Below, one piece after another: positions 7,228 to 10,823 of a stretch of 10,823 bases of DNA (positions within the stretch are counted from its first letter, which is position 1; each line of letters starts with the position of its first letter). A program made the position numbers and the translations under genes. Below the pieces are notes generated by a model that saw only the letters and a list, made by a program, of their open reading frames with translations, did not search any database and was not told the DNA's origin. The DNA comes from Burkholderiales bacterium (GTDB lineage Bacteria > Pseudomonadota > Gammaproteobacteria > Burkholderiales > Burkholderiaceae_D): positions 1-10,823 of the forward strand of contig SYFN01000271.1 of the NCBI GenBank assembly GCA_005800405.1, in the 5' to 3' direction.

Positions 7228-8106
7228 TCAGGCATTCAAGCGTTCGCGCACTTGCGCAGTAGTGGCGGGTGTACCGCCGTTGCGCTCGATACGCGCTCTT
7301 GCGGCACGCACCTGTTCCACGTTCGAAACCGCATGACCGAGCGGCGCATCCTCCAAGCCCACACGAATATGTCCACCGTGGGTTACTGCAAAATCAACCA
7401 GAGGATCGATCTGCACGCCCAGTCCCGCGACCATCCACTGCGCGTCTGGCTCCTCGATACCGAGCAAGCGAACGTAGGCTTCCACCGCCCATTCTTCGGG
7501 CGGAAAACCAAAAGTAAAATTGTCCGAAAACATCAGCCGGTAAACGGGTGGGGACATGCCAGTCACCGTGCGACGCAAGGCCGCGCCCAAACGCATGAAG
7601 CCCGGCTCGTAGATCGCATAAGACGGGGTCAGCTTGTGACGGTGGCAGAGATCCAGACCATGCCGTATGTGACTTTCGGGGTTGGCATAAACAAAACCCT
7701 GTTTGCCACTGGCGACGTCTTTTCGCGTACTGATGTTGGTCGAGCCGGGGTCGACTACCGACCATTCGATCAATCCCGCACTGGCCAGCTTCTCCACTGC
7801 GCTGTAGCGTTTTTCGGGAGTCAGTGCATCCTTGGCGTCGACATCGCCTGCGAAGGGCAAGGTGCCGTAGCAAATGACATCGGCTTTGGCGCGGATGCGC
7901 TCAATGATGGGCGCGTAGATTTCATAATCGTCGCGCTGGCGCCCTGTGTCAGGGTCATAGGGATGAAAATGAACAATGGACGCGCCCTCTGCCGCGCAGG
8001 CGATAGCGTCTTCGACAATCTCGTCGGCGAGTAAAGGAATTGCAGGTTGCCGCTCGCGCGACCAGGGACCATTTAAAGCGACTTCCAGCCAAACCGGGTT
8101 TTGCAT
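7228..8106 (-). CDS. Beta-keto acid cleavage enzyme (BKACE, DUF849)
   Basis: A cytosolic zinc enzyme of the BKACE family, which cleaves a beta-keto acid using acetyl-CoA to give acetoacetate and a CoA ester; the first member known was the 3-keto-5-aminohexanoate cleavage enzyme (Kce) of lysine fermentation. The 292-residue TIM-barrel protein shows the opening strand LEVALNG, the zinc motif HFH (H46, H48), the strand end SYAIYEPGF and GGHIRVGLED, where E252 is the likely third zinc ligand. Residues around the pocket differ between subfamilies, so the substrate cannot be named; a lysine-fermentation role is unlikely because no kam/kdd/kal genes are nearby. The start at 8106 is fixed by the N-terminal strand, but there is no Shine-Dalgarno; the leader is AT-rich. 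It leads a probable two-gene unit with the di-heme oxidoreductase. Confidence 0.87.
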   Translation of the reverse strand: MQNPVWLEVALNGPWSRERQPAIPLLADEIVEDAIACAAEGASIVHFHPYDPDTGRQRDDYEIYAPIIERIRAKADVICYGTLPFAGDVDAKDALTPEKRYSAVEKLASAGLIEWSVVDPGSTNISTRKDVASGKQGFVYANPESHIRHGLDLCHRHKLTPSYAIYEPGFMRLGAALRRTVTGMSPPVYRLMFSDNFTFGFPPEEWAVEAYVRLLGIEEPDAQWMVAGLGVQIDPLVDFAVTHGGHIRVGLEDAPLGHAVSNVEQVRAARARIERNGGTPATTAQVRERLNA

Positions 8107-8411
8107 ACGTATTTTTTTAATTAGTAATTAATAAAACCATCACCACCTCCCCTGCTTACCAGGGTTTGGGGACGATGCCACTGCATCAATAAATCCCGAA
8201 GATTCGCTCTGGGACAAAGCCCGAGCTTCAACGAAATTTAATGGGCAACTGCTTTCAAAAATGGTACTTTACGCCACCGACGGCCAGCATAATAGACCGA
8301 CAAAAATACTGCGGCTTATTAAAAGTCGGATGCCTTTTACGGTACGCCGATTGTCCAGTCAGGCCATCGCATTTTCAGCAAAAACAAAACTCTACGAAGG
8401 AGAAAGGTTTC
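8107..8411. other. Divergent intergenic region, no gene seen
   Basis: This gap lies between the BKACE gene (-) and the NTF2-like gene (+). It contains the AT-rich palindrome at 8117-8131 and a small CCCTG/CAGGG hairpin (8150-8164). The reading frame of the NTF2-like gene stays open back to about 8241, but the translation there is not protein-like and lacks a ribosome binding site, so it is treated as leader. I see no clear promoter or small RNA. Confidence 0.5.
8117..8131. promoter_or_regulatory. AT-rich palindrome upstream of BKACE gene
   Basis: TTAATTA (8117-8123) and TAATTAA (8125-8131) form a perfect palindrome around one central G, ending 10 bases before the BKACE start codon. It could be an operator or part of a promoter for a very short-leader transcript. 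AT-rich palindromes also occur by chance. Confidence 0.35.
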
Positions 8412-8909
8412 ATGATGAGCGCCACCCGAACTATCCGCCGCAGTTTCGCGGGCATTATTCTTGTTTTCGGCAGCATTTTCTCCAGTGCGGCTTTTGCAGC
8501 CGGCGCCGTGGAAATGCAAGTCGAGTCCATTATCCGGCAGGCCATGGAGGAATACAACCAATCAATGGAGAATAATGATCCGGCTGCCTGGATCAAATAT
8601 TTTTCTGATAACGTAAACCGCACTACGCCATTTTCCAGTCAGTCCGGGAAAAAAGATTTTTCGGATTATGCGAATGGGGAATACAAAACCTTCAAGGCCC
8701 GCTTTGACGTGAAAAAAATGATCGTCGGTGGCCGCTCAGCTGCGGTCGTCTTTACCTGGGACCTCACTCACCGCAAGAGTGGCGATTCCGTGCGGATTGA
8801 TGCCGTCGGCATCTATGAAATGGGTACCAGCGGCCGCTTCGACTCGGTGGTGTATTACTTTGACTCCGCCAAGGCCGGTAAGCTGGCTGCCGATCTGAAA
8901 GGCAACTGA
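8412..8909 (+). CDS. Exported NTF2/SnoaL-like protein
   Basis: A 165-residue protein with a clear signal peptide: RTIRR, a hydrophobic core and an AFA-AG cleavage site near residue 32. The mature part looks like the NTF2/SnoaL cone-shaped fold: a first helix (VESIIRQAMEEYNQSMENNDPAAWIKYF), a short turn with polar residues (TTPFSSQSGKKDFSDYANGEY), then beta strands (FDVKKMIVGGRSAAVVFTWDLTHR, RIDAVGIYEM, RFDSVVYYFD). Such proteins bind small ligands or act as scaffolds, and many have no known reaction. ATG 8412 is chosen for GAAGGAG at 8396-8402, nine bases upstream. It lies beside another exported small protein and a quinoprotein dehydrogenase locus, so a periplasmic accessory role is possible but unproven. 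Confidence 0.75.
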   Translation: MMSATRTIRRSFAGIILVFGSIFSSAAFAAGAVEMQVESIIRQAMEEYNQSMENNDPAAWIKYFSDNVNRTTPFSSQSGKKDFSDYANGEYKTFKARFDVKKMIVGGRSAAVVFTWDLTHRKSGDSVRIDAVGIYEMGTSGRFDSVVYYFDSAKAGKLAADLKGN

Positions 8910-8922
8910 CTAACCCTATAAT
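8895..8922 (+). promoter_or_regulatory. Candidate sigma-70 promoter before the second exported gene
   Basis: A perfect TATAAT (8917-8922) is preceded by CTGAAA (8895-8900, four of six matches to TTGACA) with a 16-base spacer. It overlaps the end of the NTF2-like gene and would give a leader of about 60 bases for the gene starting at 8987. The -35 box is only moderate. Confidence 0.45.
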
Positions 8923-8986
8923 GGTAGCGCGGACGTACGCCGCCCATGGTCCACCCCCTCAGACAACATAACAAGACGAGATTTCG

Positions 8987-9445
8987 ATGAAAAACCCTAC
9001 CCGTACCGTTCTGCATGCCTTTGTCTCAGGTCTGATTCTGAGCGCCGCTGTGGGCCACCTGCCGGCGCGCGCTGAAGACGAGGAAGCGTTCAAATGCATG
9101 TCCGATGATGAAAAGGAATGTGCATTCGAAAACGAGAGCATGGCGCTGTTCATCAAGGGTCGCGACGCTTACGACAAAGGCCGGGAAGCCGGTGATCTGA
9201 GCGAGGCCCGCAAGATCGCCCAAGAACTCGTCCAGCGCAAAAACAAGTACGGCAAGCGTATGATGAAGATGATTTACATGCAACTCGCTACAGGCACACA
9301 CAAAAACTTTGTCGAAGCCTATCGCTGGCTGCAGGAGGGCATTGCCAACGACGAGAAATATTTACGCCTCGATCTCAATCGAGTACTGAATCAGCTGTCA
9401 GCAAGAATGACCCCAGAACAATTGGCCGAAGCGCAGAAAAAATAA
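8987..9445 (+). CDS. Exported small helical protein of unknown function
   Basis: I do not recognise this gene. The 152-residue protein begins with a signal peptide (KNPTR, then a hydrophobic stretch, ending ARA-ED near residue 29). The mature part is highly charged and helical. It carries two cysteines (C37, C45) that could form a disulfide. Its centre (DAYDKGREAGDLSEARKIAQ ... FVEAYRWLQEGIANDEKY) faintly resembles tetratricopeptide/Sel1 repeats, but I cannot place a full repeat. The C-terminus is LSARMTPEQLAEAQKK. A weak ribosome binding site (GACGAG, 8975-8980) precedes ATG 8987. It follows the NTF2-like gene by 77 bases and converges with the cytochrome c gene, sharing the hairpin at 9450-9477. 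Confidence 0.7.
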   Translation: MKNPTRTVLHAFVSGLILSAAVGHLPARAEDEEAFKCMSDDEKECAFENESMALFIKGRDAYDKGREAGDLSEARKIAQELVQRKNKYGKRMMKMIYMQLATGTHKNFVEAYRWLQEGIANDEKYLRLDLNRVLNQLSARMTPEQLAEAQKK

Positions 9446-9477
9446 AAAAATTCGCCTGCCATCAAGGGCAGGCGAAT
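9443..9477 (-). terminator. Strong intrinsic terminator of the cytochrome c operon
   Basis: An 11-bp perfect stem (9450-9460 with 9467-9477) around a six-base loop is followed, on the minus strand, by TTTTTTTATT. This is a textbook Rho-independent terminator for transcription coming from the quinoprotein/cytochrome genes. On the plus strand the T run is missing, so it would work less well for the convergent exported-protein gene, whose stop codon it nearly touches. Confidence 0.88.
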
Positions 9478-9504
9478 CAGCTGACTGATGGCAGTCGCGG
9501 CTTT

Positions 9505-9885
9505 TTATTTCATTTTCAGACCGTTGGGAGCCTCGGTCTTGATGAATTCAGCGACCAGGCGAATGTTTTCTTCGTCAATCAAGCCCTTGAATGCCGGCAT
9601 ACCTCTGCCAGCACGTCCGTTCGCAATCGTGTGTACCACCATATCGACATCCAGCGGTGTCTTGCGCAAGTCGGCACCATAACCACCCTCATTTTGTCCG
9701 CCGCGTCCATCGGGCATATGGCAGGTCGTGCAGAACTGCGTGAATGTCACCTTGCCACCGCCACGGGGCACCTTGATGGGGCGATCATCGTCTTCAGCCA
9801 TTGCTGCCGGCGCCATTGCCATGAGTGCCCAAGCTGACAAAGCCGCAAGGGTCACGACTTTAAAGTTTGCGGTCAAACGTTTCAT
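9505..9885 (-). CDS. Small periplasmic cytochrome c
   Basis: A 126-residue exported mono-heme class I cytochrome c, probably an electron carrier between the quinoprotein dehydrogenase and the respiratory chain. The signal peptide runs to AMA-ED (residue 30). The heme site is CTTCH (52-56), preceded by KVTFTQF, and the likely axial methionine is M96 in GRGMPAF. The C-terminal helix LIDEENIRLVAEFIKTEA is typical. The insert HMPDGRGGQNEGGYGADLRK after the heme site is usual for soluble cytochromes of alcohol oxidation. AAAGG (9898-9894) lies eight bases before the start. The upstream gene on the same strand is a PQQ-dependent alcohol dehydrogenase with no heme domain visible at its own C-terminus, which supports the pairing. 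A strong terminator follows. Confidence 0.88.
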   Translation of the reverse strand: MKRLTANFKVVTLAALSAWALMAMAPAAMAEDDDRPIKVPRGGGKVTFTQFCTTCHMPDGRGGQNEGGYGADLRKTPLDVDMVVHTIANGRAGRGMPAFKGLIDEENIRLVAEFIKTEAPNGLKMK

Positions 9886-9933
9886 TACCTTTACCTTTAT
9901 ATTTCGTGGGATATATAAAGTTACTTAAAGCAA

Positions 9934-9959
9934 TCGGGCTGGTGTTTCCACCAGCCCGA
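9934..9959 (-). promoter_or_regulatory. Hairpin with GAAA loop between dehydrogenase and cytochrome genes
   Basis: TCGGGCTGGTG and CACCAGCCCGA form a perfect 11-bp stem closed, in the minus-strand transcript, by the loop GAAA, a very stable GNRA tetraloop. It starts 15 bases after the dehydrogenase stop codon. The sequence after it (TTGCTTTAAG) is only mildly T-rich, so it may be a leaky terminator or an mRNA 3'-end stabiliser that sets different levels for the two genes. Confidence 0.7.
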
Positions 9960-9973
9960 CCTCTCAACCTAGA

Positions 9974-10823
9974 TTACTTGTCCAGGCCGAATACATACAG
10001 AATGTTGCTTGGCACCTGAGTTTTGAGTTCAGGCGTTGCAGTGACGAACCACTGCGGCCACGCACCACCCAGACCGACTTCGATAGCAACGTACTGCTTA
10101 CCATCCGACAGGAAGCTCATCGGTGGGGCGTTGATTGCCGAGCCGGTTTCGAAGCGCCACAACTCTTCCAGGGAAGCCGCGTCATAGGCAACCACAGCGC
10201 CTTCAGCGTGACCCGAGAACACCAGACCGCCTGCCGTCGTCATCAGACCACCCAGCTGTGGGTGCTCTGTGCGGACTTTCTTGGCCACCTGACCGGTACG
10301 AACGTCGATACCTGTGATGGAGCCGGTAATACGGCCGCAGCTGGCATCTTCAAACGTCGAGTAAGGTGCACCGCCCAGGAACAACTGACGTGGCTTGTGC
10401 TCACCAGGCGTGGTGACTTCAGCGAACGCTTTGTTGCAACCCTCGATGGTGGGGATGTAGTACATGTTGGTCTGTGGGCTGTAGGTCGTTGGTGGCCAGT
10501 TCTTGCCACCCATGTGACCTGGCTCCAGCACGCCGTCAACCGTACCACGACCTTTGGTCGCTGTACCGCGCTGCGCAGCTGTACCCTTCATGTAGGTCTG
10601 AACATCCGCCTTCGGATTGTAGGACTTGGGTTTGCACTTGGCATCCAGACCACCCGACCAGTTCAGCTTGTCAACGAACTGTGTGCACCATACTGGCTCA
10701 CCCGTCTTGCGATCGTTGGCATACACATAGCCGTTACGGTTGGAGTGAATCGTCAGACGACGGAACGCACCGTTGACCTGGGTGTCTACGAAAGTGTTTT
10801 CGTTGATGGAGTCATAGTCATAC
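9974..10823 (-). CDS. PQQ-dependent alcohol dehydrogenase, C-terminal part
   Basis: A periplasmic quinoprotein of the methanol/ethanol dehydrogenase family, which oxidises primary alcohols and passes electrons to a cytochrome c. Only the last 282 residues are in the window; the gene runs off the right edge. Beta-propeller features seen are: YDYDSINENTFVD near the edge, RLTIHSNRNGYVYANDRKTGEPVW, GGKNWPPTTYSPQTNMYYIP, GSITGIDVRTGQVAKKV, GGLMTTAGGLVFSGHAEGAVVAYDAASLEELWRFETGSAINAPPMSF and DGKQYVAIEVGLGG. The chain ends at NILYVFGLDK with no C-terminal heme domain, so it is a type I quinoprotein needing a separate cytochrome, here the gene 88 bases downstream. The C-terminus is not that of the XoxF lanthanide enzymes as I know it. 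The PQQ-binding N-terminal half is not visible, so metal and substrate cannot be judged. Confidence 0.88.
   Translation of the reverse strand, partial: YDYDSINENTFVDTQVNGAFRRLTIHSNRNGYVYANDRKTGEPVWCTQFVDKLNWSGGLDAKCKPKSYNPKADVQTYMKGTAAQRGTATKGRGTVDGVLEPGHMGGKNWPPTTYSPQTNMYYIPTIEGCNKAFAEVTTPGEHKPRQLFLGGAPYSTFEDASCGRITGSITGIDVRTGQVAKKVRTEHPQLGGLMTTAGGLVFSGHAEGAVVAYDAASLEELWRFETGSAINAPPMSFLSDGKQYVAIEVGLGGAWPQWFVTATPELKTQVPSNILYVFGLDK

Noticed and set aside
7252..8034. 260-residue open frame on the plus strand
   Set aside because: It is antisense to the BKACE gene, which has intact zinc motifs and full family length; no ribosome binding site or domain supports the plus-strand frame.
8241..8411. 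N-terminal extension of the NTF2-like protein to an earlier start
   Set aside because: It would bury the signal peptide inside the protein, whereas ATG 8412 has a good ribosome binding site and puts the signal peptide first.

Overview
The window looks like a chromosomal segment of a free-living, aerobic, moderate-GC proteobacterium. I infer gamma- or betaproteobacteria from gene style: c-type cytochromes, a quinoprotein dehydrogenase, c-di-GMP signalling and a GloA-type glyoxalase. The sequence alone does not fix the genus. There are no tRNA, rRNA, CRISPR or transposase genes.

Layout. (1) 159-2854 (+): a large membrane-bound Cache-PAS-GGDEF-EAL c-di-GMP protein, broken by four in-frame stop codons and one frameshift in a T run, yet with all visible catalytic motifs preserved. 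It reads as a recent pseudogene. (2) 2929-4167 (+): a two-gene unit of glyoxalase I and a 2OG-Fe(II) (prolyl-4-hydroxylase-like) oxygenase. (3) 4168-4743: a small GIY-YIG-like gene bracketed by two related copies of an imperfect palindromic repeat. The upstream copy is a roughly 100-base hairpin ending three bases before the start codon. (4) 4801-5124 (-): an EthD-like protein with a perfect 11-bp palindrome just upstream. (5) 5446-5721 (+): a 91-residue possible winged-helix protein behind a strong leader hairpin.

(6) 8106-5779 (-): a beta-keto acid cleavage enzyme (BKACE, DUF849) followed after 37 bases by an exported di-heme oxidoreductase (DUF1111). (7) 8412-9445 (+): two exported small proteins, one NTF2/SnoaL-like and one unrecognised. 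(8) 10823-9505 (-): the C-terminal part of a PQQ-dependent alcohol dehydrogenase, then a hairpin with a GAAA loop, then a small cytochrome c, then a strong intrinsic terminator shared with the convergent (+) genes.

How the parts work together. The clearest functional unit is the right-hand periplasmic alcohol-oxidation module, in which the quinoprotein would pass electrons to the small cytochrome c. The di-heme protein is a second periplasmic redox component, but its partner is unknown. Glyoxalase I, BKACE and EthD are ordinary accessory metabolism. No complete new system can be proven here. The best candidates for something undescribed are the repeat-bracketed GIY-YIG gene, the c-di-GMP gene with only nonsense-type damage, and the exported proteins beside the quinoprotein locus.
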